DNA of 64,000 bases, taken from positions 15,756,337-15,820,336 of the forward strand of contig AP026538.1 in the NCBI GenBank assembly GCA_026075535.2, in the 5' to 3' direction. The stretch is from Tricholoma matsutake (Eukaryota; Basidiomycota; Agaricomycetes; Agaricales; Tricholomataceae). Shown piece after piece: positions 43,688 to 54,789 of the stretch (positions within the stretch are counted from its first letter, which is position 1; the number at the start of each line of letters is the position of its first letter). The notes beneath the pieces were generated by a model. It was not told the origin of the DNA. It did not search any database and saw only the letters and a program-made list of their open reading frames with translations. Both the position numbers and the translations under genes were made by a program.

Positions 43688-46482
43688 CATCAACACATCA
43701 TTGTGTCAAAGCCCACTGTGTACCCTTGCCGACTTGTGCTGCATAATGGCCAGAGAAATGGGTGCCAAAGCTACCCTCAGGCATCAGTATAATATATATA
43801 TTGTAATCTGTACTTGCTAGACTCCCCCAAATTTTATAACATGCCACAAGTTGATCCTCAGATTGCTCATATGTCATCTTGTACCCAATGTAGCCAGCCT
43901 ATGGGTGCTCTCCAAGTCTATGAGGGAAGTACTCCAGATAAGCAACATCTCTGAGGTAGACTGGTTCAAATAGTGTGGTTATCAACTATTTATTTTTGTA
44001 CACAATGTTCTTGTGTAACCAGTGATGTCCAGTGTATGAAGGGAGTGTGTCACTGGACACATTTTCACACTAACATTTCCTATCAGTATATAGATGCACA
44101 GAACCTTGTTCTTCACATAACTGCCTAAGAAAATGGTGCCCCCCTTCCTGATGCAATAGCCAATGCACCCCTTCGACTTGCTGCTCCTCCACTACCCAAC
44201 ACTGATGGGCCTATTACATGCCAGAATAACTGCAAGTCAAAGAGTGGTGAGCCAACATGGGGCAGCTGGGCTTGTATAGAGCACAAATGTTGTAAGTGCT
44301 GTGTCAATGCAGCTGAAGATGCAAAGGAGAAGAACATACTTTGTGATCCATGTAAATCACACAAGGTTCCTGCAGTTAGTGATGTTCATTCCATGCCTGC
44401 TACTATCCCAACAGCACCTTCTCCATTACCTGCTGATGGGGTAGCCACACCCCTGTAACCTGCCATTATCCCACCAAATCCCACTCCTAGTACACTCCAA
44501 TCCCAGGCGCATTCCCAAGTTCAAGGACAATCAACACCATCCCAATCTCAACATGACAATTGACGTTGGCCTCTTGCTCAATCCTTGGGTCCTAATTGGC
44601 TTCACAACAAGAATGTGGCTGATTGTGACAAGGTGCAAATCGAGGCTTTGAAGGTGCAACACCTTCATATGGATGAGATTGAAAAATGCACTTGTGAATT
44701 TGTGATATACTATGAGGTGAGTATCCACACATCTGCATTCTCATTATCATCATAAGCTCACCTTGTTACAGGATGGGAAGCAACCAATTGAACTTACCCA
44801 TCATGTCAAATTGTATCCATGCCTTCAACTGTCATCAGTTGCTGTCTTGGTTGCCAACTTCAAATTAACAACCACATTATTATTTGACTTTTTCAATGGC
44901 TACTGGAGGGTTATCACAATATCATCTGTGCTTCATGTTCAGAAGGGCAGGTGTATACTGCTAAGCCTTCGCTGTTCACTCTCTGATGGTATCCCTGATG
45001 GTGTCAGCCTAGAGGTGGTTTGTCCTGGGATCTCTAACAAACTATCCCAACAACCATGCACAACTGGTAAAAAATGATCAGGTGAAGTTGATGTTGTGTC
45101 ACCATTGAAGAAGATTCAAACCAAAGAACCAGATGTGCTCGCATTGACTTCATCCTCCACATCTGATACACCACTTCCCCAGCAATGCAATGAATCATCC
45201 AATTTATCATCCCTGCTACCACTATCTGATTCTTCCACAATTACAGCTCATGGAGCCAAAGCTTCTCCTCCAGCAGTACCTCTTCCAACTCTCTCCAACA
45301 ATGCTACATTGACAAAGTCAGTTTCTGTGGTAGAATTAATTGCCAGCATCTAGTGAAAACCCCACCTCTCATTCAAATGTGCTTTCAAATCATCCATTTC
45401 TCCAGAAGCAATCCTGGATATATCTATCACAATGTGGGATGCAGGTTGGGCTGACATCAAAGCAATGATAGATGAAGATCCAAAGGTTGTGGAGCAGGAT
45501 GCTTTTACAAAGGTTTTCCATCTAAAGTATGTCAAGAGTTTGGTGTGCAAGTATAAAAAGCTATGGGGAAATGCTCCTGAGCCACTGAAGAAGTTCATTA
45601 CACTAGGCAACACAAGCAATGGATCCTGGCATAAGTTTCGGAAAGCTCTCAGGGACCCCACCACAGTTGGCCCATTGATCTGTGACAACTTGGTTTCAAC
45701 AGTACCACAATCAGAAGACTCATTCACACCTGTCCCATGTTCTCCTTCCATTTCTCTTCCACCTCAGATTTCCATCCCTCATCCAGCAGCTTTCCCTCTG
45801 ATCTCTCCTCTGCTGATCAGCCCTGTCAGTGTACCTGGTACCCATTCCACCCCAGCTGTTAGCCAGCCCTGCTACAATAGTCCAAGTACTGAAGAACCAA
45901 GCCATGAAGCATGTGATGATAATCTATGCCCTTACTGCAATGGCCCTCTCCCTTTGAATCCATCTCCTGGCCTCATAGAGATGTGTACACAGTTGGAATT
46001 CAAAACTTGGCCTGATCCACTCCCACATAACCCCAACCATCGCTGGACAGATAATTTCACAACATACATTGATTTCTGTCAACACCATATCTTTGAGAGT
46101 GACCATCTTCCATTTGCACGAAATGCTGGATGGCCTGAGAAACCCAATTTTGCTGCCATATTTGATTGCATCCACAAGATTCGGGAAGCACTATTCACCA
46201 TATCCAAAGATCCAAATAACAAGTTCTTTGTCACATCAAAGGAGCATTATAAGGATGGACCCAGTCAATTGCAGGGTGCAGTTGGTCAGTATGCTAGTGC
46301 TCAGTTTATGAATCAAGGTGCCAGCTAGTAAGTTCTTTCCATAAACTATCAATCTAACTTGCTCATAACTCAACAAGTCCCAGCTATGGTGAGCATGGGT
46401 ATCAGATCCTGATCATCACTCTTTGGCATACAATCCCAGACTATTCACTTGCTCTTGAACACATACACCCCCTCTCCTACGA

Positions 46483-46679
46483 TGGAGACATGCAGTCTCT
46501 CGCAGAGCACACAGGGAATGACTCAGACTTGCTCACACACATGCTCAGACGTGGTCACAATGCAAGGATTGAAAACCATGTCTACTGTATCTACCACAAA
46601 TGGATATCAACATGATCACATGATACAGGCTAACTTGCACATGACCTGAGTGCAGTGCACACCTGGGTGCACAGTTACA
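46483..46679 (-). repeat. LTR of element G (3' in element orientation)
   Basis: 197 bp, about 95% identical by eye to 48984-49180. Confidence 0.85.
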
Positions 46680-46809
46680 TGTGCCCCTCTCCACAAAGGC
46701 AACCCCCTCATTGCCTCTGAACTCTAAATGAAAAGAAACAAGGAAAATGATGTCTAAAATGTCTAATAATGATATGTGCAGTGAATAAAATAAAATAAAT
46801 GAAAGAAGC

Positions 46810-48841
46810 TCAGCAAGGTGGTGTCCATCCCAGAGCATGAAGGGCTTGACTCAAGTTGAGGAGATGAGGGTCCTGATCCCAGTTGAGCTTCAGAACTGGT
46901 GAAGGTGCTGGTGTTCCTCCAAAAGGAACAGTGATGATTGGTTTATCTGGTCCTATACCAGAGGGATGTTGTCAGGTAGTGAAAACTTGAGGTTGAACAA
47001 AGAAAGGTAGAGCTAAATGAGAAGGTTGTTGAGATGATGAAAAAAATTGTAATTGGGTTCATCATCAAACAGTGTCATACCATCAGATGCACCTGTGTAA
47101 GGACCGAAATGGGCCCGGAAGGTTTGATTGAAGACCAGAAAGGTCTCATGGGAGTGCAGGTGTGGCAGGTAGGGGAATGGGCATCTTCTGCCCAGTTGAA
47201 ATGTGCAGAAGGTGGCGAAACAGCGCATTTCTGGGTGCACTGGGGTTGGCTGGGGTGCACAGGCGGAGATGGGGATGTAGGCAGTGAACAGGGGGTGTCC
47301 TTGGGCATTGACAGCATCATTGGTGATGCGGGAGGGGTGTACCACTTGGGTTCTGGCAAAACGGCTCATTTTGGGGGGTTCTGGGGCAAGTTGGGTGGTT
47401 GGGATGAGCTTCGGGGGTGTTCTGCTGAGTCTAGCCACATAGTTCATTGTTCTAGAGCTGCGGTCTGTGGTTCAGAGTGGCGCAGAGTGGGAGATTGGGC
47501 CATTGTTGATGACATGGCAGGTCTCGTGGATGCATGAGGCATCATAGTGGGCTTGTGGTACATAATGCAGGCAAGGGGGTCAAGCAGGGGGGAACTGGGG
47601 GGTGCAGACAGCTGTCCAGGGCTTTGTTGTGGCTGGTGAGGTGGTTCTGTCAAGTATGCAACATGTTCAGATGAACTCGTCCACACAACCTTGCATATCA
47701 GCATTTCCTGGGCTGTAGACAGTGTCAGTGCATCGTTTATGGCTGAGTGGTGAGTATCCAAGGGGGTGGCAGCCATCTGGGCACTAGACACAGCCCTAGC
47801 AGTTGTTTCAGGGATGGTTGTGGCATGGGGGGGTTCGAACAATGCTGCGGGGGTTGCAGGCGATCTATGGGGCATGCTGGTAGGTTCCTCTTGTTTCATT
47901 TGGGCTGTAGACAACTAGTCTTCGACCATTCTTGCAGGTGGGACTGCTGTCATCGATGTCAGGTTTTTGGGAGGCTCGACAGGGGGCTGCAGGGCTGCAG
48001 GGGCTCGAGTGGAAGGGTCTGGTGGTCTGGGGGGTTTTGCTTGTTTTTCTGTGGGTGCAGGAAGCTGTTCTGGGGCTGTTTGCATTGGCAGTGTTGGGGT
48101 CATTAACCGTGACATGGCAGTCAACGATGGTGGCAGCAGGGGGGTTTTGACAGGCAACTGAGGGATTACGAGGGCTTGAGAGGGTGCACAGAGGGTGGTA
48201 CCTCTCTTCTTTTTGGGTGTAGACTGCTGTTCCATGACCGTTTGATCAGTCGGCATTGGTTCTGTCAGTGATGACATGGCCATTTTGTCAGTGTTTCCAT
48301 GGTGCATTGTGGGCGGATGTGACATGTCTGGGGGTGCCATTGACAGGCTTGGGGGTACAGGGATGTGTGGTGGTCGTGCCATTGGGCTTTCCAAGGTGGA
48401 TGTAACTGTGGAAGTTGTCATTGTTGCCATTGATGTTGCAGATGATGCCTGTGGTGCTGTAGTCATTGATTGTGACATTGACTGTGATGTAGCAACAGAA
48501 GGGGAGGTTTCAGTGGAGGAAATGGTAGGGCTGGACTCGATGCACTGGAATGAGGTGGGGGTTGTGGACCTTGGGGTGATGGTGTTCTTCAGCCACTCCT
48601 TCTCGAACACGTTGCAGAGGTGCTCCCAGGTGTCCTTTTGTGTTGCAGGTAGATCTCTCCACCAAAGGTCTGCATATGAGAGAGACTTCAGATGTATTTC
48701 AAATATGTGTAGCATCATTTTGTCAATTGTCTCATCAGTGACTTCCATTTCCAAGGTGGACAGCTCGAGTTGGCACAGGAAGTTGACAGGGTCATCATGT
48801 TCGTAATCACCCCAGAAAAGACCAATAAATTTCATTTTCAT
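46810..48841 (-). pseudogene. Element G protein: Gag-like N-terminus plus conserved tail
   Basis: The start MKMKFIGLFWGDYEHDD at 48841 is preferred to an upstream Met beside the LTR. Next comes a capsid-like helical region (PVNFLCQLELSTLEMEVTDE, TWEHLCNVFEKEWLKN), typical of small Gag proteins. A long Pro/Thr/Ser/Met-rich middle has stops at 47915 and 47444. The end carries HFNWAEDAHS and, after frame changes, PVLKLNWDQDPHLLNLSQAL then HALGWTPPC and TGA 46810-46812. The tail matches element F, while the N-terminal half does not. Confidence 0.72.
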
Positions 48842-48983
48842 GAAGGTTAGGAAGAGGTGAGAGAATGGTAGACAGGTCTGAATGAGCCTGGTGTTCAAAC
48901 AGGTGGAGAAAGACAGAGAGAAAAAACAGAGACCAAGACTGAGACTGAAGCAGTTGAGAAAGAAAATCCCTGTTGTCACCAAA

Positions 48984-49180
48984 TGGAGATGTGCAGTCTC
49001 TAGCAGAGCACACAGGGAATGACTTGGACTTGCTCACACACACGCTCAGATGTGGTCACAATGCAAGGATTGAAAACCATGTCTACTGTATCTACCACAA
49101 ATGGATATCAACATGATCACATGATACAGGCTAACCTGCACATGACCTGAGTGCAGTGCACACCTGGGTGCACAGTTACA
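48984..49180 (-). repeat. LTR of element G (5' in element orientation)
   Basis: 197 bp; flanked on the right by ATGA. Confidence 0.85.
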
Positions 49181-49744
49181 ATGACACATTCCTTCAAGAG
49201 GTATTGAAGCCTGAAGCAGCTTTGCACTTGATTCAAGCCAACCTTGTCACTGAGCAACAATCTGCTATTGATGTACTCCATGATAGCCAATCTTTCAGGA
49301 ACATGATGCATCCTTCTGACAATGACAGCCAGATTGTCATGGAAACTACTCAAAGGGCAGTTGAGGATCTTCACCACAGGTAATCACTTCATCAAGCCTA
49401 CCTTACTGCAGATACAGCATTAGGAATGGATGAATGGATAGCATCAAAACAAGGAACTGAGCAGCTTACCAATAATGACATGGAGCTAGATGATAAGGAA
49501 TTACAAGTTAAGCAGGAAGAAATTGATGCAGAAAATGACTTTTGGAGAAAGAGCAACACAATGGTTGGTGCAGGATTAGAAGATGATCCTATTGACCATA
49601 CACTCAAAGATTGAATTAGCAAAAGAATGTATGATTGACTTAATAACAAGTAACTTAAACCCTATTGGGGTAAAGAAGATCTTCTCATGGAATACTGTAT
49701 GGAGCTTTACCTTTCTGATGTAACTCTTTAACAAGAATCCAATT

Positions 49745-50945
49745 TCACCATTTAATCATCTTGTCAAGGAAAAATTCATAACAATCAACCTGCATCTCCC
49801 ACACCATTGATTGATACCCTCCAATCCATGCATTGGCTTGCTCGGCTGCTGAAGAATTGAATATCCATTTGCCATCTTCCATTTGAAGTTCCAGCCAGAT
49901 GTATGGATTGCAGTATCAACCGCAGTCAATACCACTTTCCTTATGCTTGCATTTGAAATGAAATACATCTACAGGAAGCATGCATCCATCAAAATAATGT
50001 TGAAGGTATGGATCAATGTCATTCTTGAGCATCGCAAGAATGCACCAGTTGTTGTCATGCCAGAGTATGGCAGGGAGTGATGCCTTTCTGGGGAAAAGAT
50101 TCATTCAGAAAGACTAATGGGCATTGTGAGTAATACCTTAGGGAAAAAGATGTGCATGCTTACTTGTACACCATTTGGAGCTTCCAAACCATAAAATGTT
50201 GCATGTCCCAGAATTATGCCACAAGAGCTGACACATAACTCCTCATTATGAGTATGCTTGTGTCCAAATTGTGCCCAAACACTGTGATTGCCAGATTCAG
50301 GCTTTCCATCACATATGCTGTTTTCATCTACCTCAACATCCTCATCTTCAACAGTCCCCAAACCTTCAAGACACTCTTCCTCTCCACCATCAGCACTAGC
50401 AATAGAATCATGAGTTTGCAAAACCTTGAGGCATTTGAGATGTTGCTTGAGTTGAAACATAGCCTTGCCCTTCTCATAATGGTAATGTTCAAGAGATCGA
50501 TGTGACAGATCAGCACATGTCCGATGACCAGCTTCAGCTAATGCTTCGCAAACAACAATCACACACTTCTTTGCCAGTGATCAATGCACAGAGCAATAGT
50601 GGTGTTTGACAGTTGGTAAGTGATTTGGGCAATCATGCTTCCCACAACATGGACATCCAATTCCCACCCCATCAGTAATGGTAGATTAACAATGGTCTAA
50701 CTCAAAGTGTAGAGAACACCCTTCCACAAAAAATATAAACATACAAAATACTCTGTTCTCATCCTTGAAGACTCAGCAGCACAATTCACAGGCGTGGTTC
50801 CATGCCTCTTGTCCAGGTCCAGCCATCTTCACATTCCTTGCTTGTAATGCAGGTCAAAGACGAGCAGCTTGGCTCTCAGCATTATGTGCCACCTCCAATG
50901 TCGACAATGACTCCCTGTGTTGGAGGATGAGACTGTAGATAAAAA
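49745..50945 (-). pseudogene. KDZ-type transposase relic with cysteine cluster
   Basis: On the minus strand: an N-terminal cysteine region (MAGPGQEAWNHACELCC, GIGCPCCGKHDCPNHLP, HHYCSVH, GHRTCADLSHRSLEHYHY) that fits the CxC5/CxC6-type clusters associated with KDZ transposases. Then an acidic linker, ENSICDGKPESGNHSVWAQF, HNEELCVSSCGIILGHATFY, LPAILWHDNNWCILAM, YFDGCMLPVDVFHFKCKHKE, FNSSAAEQANAWIGGYQSMV and DCYEFFLDKMIKW. Stops, frame changes and missing segments show it is dead. Family call rests on remembered motifs. It converges tail to tail with the cysteine-rich gene. Confidence 0.78.
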
Positions 50946-51065
50946 ATCCATTCCAGTGGAGATGTGCAGAGTCTCCTAGGCTCTAGCTATGGCCAAGATG
51001 ATGTAGTTGTAGTGATGCTGATCCTATGTACATGTGACTCCACTACTGACTACCCAGTCACATGA

Positions 51066-51436
51066 CTACTGTAATTTACACTGCCCCACCTATTCTGACC
51101 GGACTCTCTGGAATCCAGTTATTCCAACCAGATTCCACTGGAGTCTGATTATTCTGACCAGATTCCATTTATTCTGACCGGATTCCAGTTATTCCATTTA
51201 TTCTGACCAGATTCCAACTGGACTCCAGTTATTCCAGACTCCAAGTTATGCATGTATAATTAACTTACAGTATACAACAGTGGAAAGTCAAGTCAAGTCA
51301 AACTTCAAGTCCTGAAGTTCCTCAGTTGCCTACAAAATTAATTTGTACAGAGCAAGGATTGAACTCAAGGCCTCATAATAAAGTCATCATGTGAAAAACC
51401 AAACACTGTGCTCAACCAGTTGAGCCACAGGAGAAT
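51066..51436 (-). mobile_element. tRNA-headed SINE-like unit S3
   Basis: Minus strand: CTCCTGTGGCTCAACTGGTT head (A box 51416-51427), GTTCAATCC B box (51357-51365), then a body with repeated CCAGTTATTCC/GACCGGATTCC segments (51090-51250). The end GGGGCAGTGTAAATTAC matches S5. Confidence 0.6.
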
Positions 51437-51544
51437 TATTAGCTGGCTATCATAAAGTTTATTTCTGACATTCAAACTCATAACTTCATTTTTTCAAAGT
51501 AGATAATTAAGTTCAAATTTTTTTAAATTTGATTATATATATAC

Positions 51545-52610
51545 ATAGAACTAACCCCTTGCATTCAGCACAAGGGGGGAGGGGGAGGTGTCATAATACT
51601 AAATAATTAAAACTACAAAAAAACCCTCCCCACACAAAATGTGGGGGAGGGGGAAAATAAAATAAAAACTTACATATGGCCCAGGAGACGTCATCTGATG
51701 TCTCCTGGGCCCTCGTACCTGCTTCCCGGCATCCGTAGCCCCCACAATCCACCCTATGAGCAGAAGCTCATAGACGTGGGGTGGGTGCCATGTCATTCAG
51801 CGGTGGTCTCCCACCCCTCCTCACTCACACCCACTGCTGTAGCAAACCGCACTGATCATCCACCCTACAAGCAGTTGCTCATAGGCATGGGGGTGGGTGC
51901 CATGGTGCTCAGCATTGTTGTCTGTGGTGCGCCGTCGTCACTGCACTTAGGCATCGTTCCACCCACGATCCACCCCATGAGCAGTTGCTTGTGAGGCTGG
52001 GGGTGGGTGGCTTGTCGTTGTTGTTATTCCACTCATGATCCACCCCACAAGCAGTTGCTGGTGAGGCTGGGGGTGGGTGGTGCACTGTCGTCTCCTACAC
52101 CTGGGCATTGTTCCACCTATGTTCCACCCCATGAGCAGTTGTTCGTGAGGCTGGGGTGGGTGGTGCACCATCGTCTCCTACACCTAGGCATTGTTCCACC
52201 CATGTTCCACCCCATGAGCAGTTGCTTGTGAGGCTGGGGTGGGTGGCTTGTCATCGTTTGTCACTGTTGTCCCCCATTTGGATTTCTGTCTTTTTTTTTT
52301 TTTTTTGGGGGGGGGAGAGGGGTTTTGGCATGTCAGTGTGACATGGCACATGTATGGGGTTGGTGGGTGCTTACTAGGCAGGTATCCCCCTTCTGGGGTC
52401 TCCTACCCTCCTAGCCAGTCTCAACAACCTCACATTCCATTTGAACAGGGAGGAGGGTTTGGGTTGGGTCTGGGTGGCTGTGCATGCACATTGCATGTTT
52501 TTGGTCATCACACATTGTTACCAGTAGTGAACAACCTAAAAAAGACAATAGAATATAATTAGTTAACTAACAAAAACAAAAAACAAAAAAAAACAACTTA
52601 TCTGTGGCCC
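51545..52610. repeat. GC-hairpin and tandem module X3
   Basis: Starts CCCCTTGCATTCAGCACAAG, then CACAAAATGTGGGGGAGGGG. The hairpin GGCCCAGGAGACGTCA/TGATGTCTCCTGGGCC (51678-51711) has 16-bp arms with one mismatch. Six copies of a CCACCCCATGAGCAGTTGCT-like module follow from 51752 to about 52240 at 70-110 bp spacing. Ends at CTGTGGCCC, where element D begins, apparently inside a second hairpin. Confidence 0.55.
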
Positions 52611-53316
52611 TGTCAAGAACTGTTCCTCACCTGATTGGAACCCGCATCCATCCGACTCTTTCCCACACATCAAACATGACTTTTGTCTATGCCTCCTGAT
52701 TTTGTTCCTGGCCGCCTTGCACTGCCCACACTGCTGTGCATCAGGCTGCCTTGTACAGCATCCATGGCTGCCTCTCCAAGGCTGCCATCTCTATTGCAAA
52801 TTCAACTATGGATTCCTGTGCGGCTCCCATAGGTAATTTATCTACGCAGTCGAGACACTGCCGCAGTCTTTGTTCCTGTTCCGCATTATTCCAGACTACA
52901 GTATTTAAGCTTAGTTAGTTTCGCCTTCTATTCCTCAGTTTGTATATCAACATAGACTCGACTTTACCCTGCCAATCTAAAACCTCCTTCTACTCCAACC
53001 CCTGTCCTCTAAGAGTCTGAACTACATTCAACTCAACCTCTAGTCTCCCTCCAAAGTTCTAGTCTCATCTGAACTCAACCTAAGTCCCTCTGTACTCCTC
53101 CCCGCGTTTACCCGCACTGTCCCGCTCCTACCTCTAAACCCTCAACTTGAAATTAGGACACCAGACGAGGTGAATGGCGCAGCTTCTTACAAGCTGAAAC
53201 CAAGTCCTTTGCATTCCCCCTCCTGCAGAATCTGCATCGACCCAACAATCTCCTGCTATCATCACCCGCAGTGTCCAGACAGATTCTGAAGTGGCCTCTA
53301 GGATCAGTTCTTAACA
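52611..53316 (+). repeat. 5' LTR of element D
   Basis: TATTTAAG at 52902; predicted start AGTTTGTATAT at 52937-52947, 35 nt downstream. It pairs 10/11 with the primer-binding site ATATACGAACT (53319-53329), the mismatch lying in the CG. Confidence 0.94.
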
Positions 53317-53329
53317 GTATATACGAACT
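53317..53329 (+). promoter_or_regulatory. Primer-binding site of D (self-priming type)
   Basis: ATATACGAACT two bases after the LTR. The 5' LTR has TG and the 3' LTR has CA where perfect pairing needs CG, as expected from independent deamination of one ancestral CG. Confidence 0.75.
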
Positions 53330-53356
53330 CACACTTCACTCATCCATTTCCTCTCT

Positions 53357-54748
53357 ATGACCCCTACTGAGACCTGCCAGCACACAACAAGAAACTCCCA
53401 ACGTGCCGGTACTATTCCAGGGATCTCTGCAATCCAGCGATCCACCCTTTCCAACCCTCGACCCGCCACTACTTTTGGAGTGTCTTCCAGACCCTCAAAC
53501 ATCTTTCGACAAATCGGCTCAGGAGCTCCCTCAATCAGTGCCAACCTCATGTCTGCCTGTGCCCCACAACCTTCCGGCAACCCAGAAGGTTTTTGATCAA
53601 GAACTCCCCTTGAGTACATAGGAAGCATCAACCAGCCTGAACCCTTTGGGTTGGAAGATCCTGGTCTAGAGGATGGACCCCCCGGCGGACCCGACGACCC
53701 TAGTGGTCCTGATGGCCCTGGGGGTGACCCTGATCCCAATGATCCTGAGGATCAACCTCCCGCAGGGGAAAACCCTGACCCAGGGGATAGGTTCATAGAT
53801 GTCCTTTACAACCTCTTGGAGAGTATCTGCACCCTTCATCAGAATAACACACCCAAGACCGAAAAAATCAAAGTTCGCGACCCCGACACTTTCGATGGTG
53901 CCAATCCGAAAAAACTTAGAGACTTCTTAGTCTCCTGCAATCTTCATTTCCGCGACCGTCCGCATGTATATTCCTCTGATGAGAAAAAGATCATATTCAT
54001 CCTTTCTTATCTTAAGGGATCAGCTCTCAGTTGGTTTGAGCCTGGTCTGAATGACCCGACAGATTCCGCACACTGGATGTGGGACTACAAAGCTTTCCTC
54101 GCCGAGCTGGAAAGCAACTTTGGTCCGCACAACCCAGTCAGAGATGCGGAAAAATCTCTCTCTGATTGAGCAATGAAGAAAGGTGGTCGTATCACAAAAT
54201 ATAACGTTGACTTCTGGGAATTAGCTTCTAGGGTCAACTGATATGAAGCAGCCCTTTGTGACTGCTATTTCCATGGTCTTCCGCTCCAGCTTCACATAGA
54301 AGTTCTCCGGGGTGGTAAACCCAATACTCTCACAGAACTGTGCTTGAAAGCGCAGGACAGCGACAACATCTACTGGATGCAAGAAGACAAATCCCATTTC
54401 GAAACAAAGAATTCCAGTAACATCACTAACTCTAGTCAGAAGGACTCTTCAAAAAGCCCTTCCCCGTCAACAAACCAAGCATCTTCAAACCCCGCCTGCG
54501 GTAACACCTCCAACCAGCAGTCTTCCATGACAAAGAACACTTCCCGGGACAAGCCCAAGTCATCCATCTCTGATAAGTTGGGGAAGAATGGCAAGCTTAC
54601 TGGGGAGGAACAAGAACGTCGCATGAGAGAACGACTTTGTCTCTACTGTGGTGAGGAAGGGCACATAGCAGGAAACTGCCTGAAATCCAAAGCTGCAAAA
54701 GCCCATGCATCCACTGTCATTCCCAAGACTATGGACTCAGAAAAATAG
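53357..54748 (+). pseudogene. gag: Element D gag
   Basis: Start MTPTETCQHTTRNSQRAGTI. One frame of 464 codons: Pro/Gly/Asp repeat region (PPGGPDDPSGPDGPGGDPDP), capsid domain (FLVSCNLHFRDRPHVYSSDE, GSALSWFEPGL), basic linker, and an intact CCHC knuckle (LCLYCGEEGHIAGNC). Stops at 53594-53596, 54167-54169 and 54239-54241. It ends at TAG 54746-54748 in the frameshift cassette. Confidence 0.93.
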
Positions 54749-54789
54749 TCTGCAACCCTCAGGATACAGCCATTGGGGCTGGGGGTTGC
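54741..54789 (+). promoter_or_regulatory. -1 frameshift signal of D
   Basis: GAAAAATAG slip region, then stem GCAACCCTCAG (54752-54762) with CTGGGGGTTGC (54779-54789), one G-U pair. Pol begins in the -1 frame (VCNPQDTAIGAGGCVDPTHL). Confidence 0.68.

Larger units (their letters stand above)
46483..49180 (-). mobile_element. Small LTR element G (non-autonomous, minus strand)
   Basis: 2698 bp with two 197-bp LTRs (46483-46679 and 48984-49180), TGGAGA...GTTACA on the plus strand. Flanks are ACGA (46479-46482) and ATGA (49181-49184): a 4-bp duplication with one CG-to-TG change. Removing the element and one flank restores the host frame (LSYDTFLQEV). Contains one ORF region and no enzymatic domains. 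Confidence 0.88.
43841..49730 (+). pseudogene. Cysteine-rich hypothetical gene, decayed and split by element G
   Basis: Starts MPQVDPQIAHMSSCTQCSQP. A second cysteine block reads CIEHKCCKCCVNAAEDA and CDPCKSH, suggesting zinc binding. Exon junctions: intron 44717-44771 (GTGAGT...TTACAG) and 46328-46383 (GTAAGT...CCCAG). Later blocks: MWDAGWADIKAMIDEDPKVV, FKTWPDPLPHNPNHRWTDNF, then across the excised G element LEHIHPLSYDTFLQEV, and DFWRKSNTMVGAGLEDDPID. At least seven in-frame stops, most explained by C-to-T or G-to-A. Resembles an uncharacterised Agaricomycete family; function unknown. Confidence 0.65.

Noticed and set aside
50957..51075. Possible solo LTR of the G type (TGGAGATGTGCAG ... 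ATTTACA)
   Set aside because: The ends resemble G, but no target duplication is visible and it overlaps the tail of SINE S3, so it is not listed.
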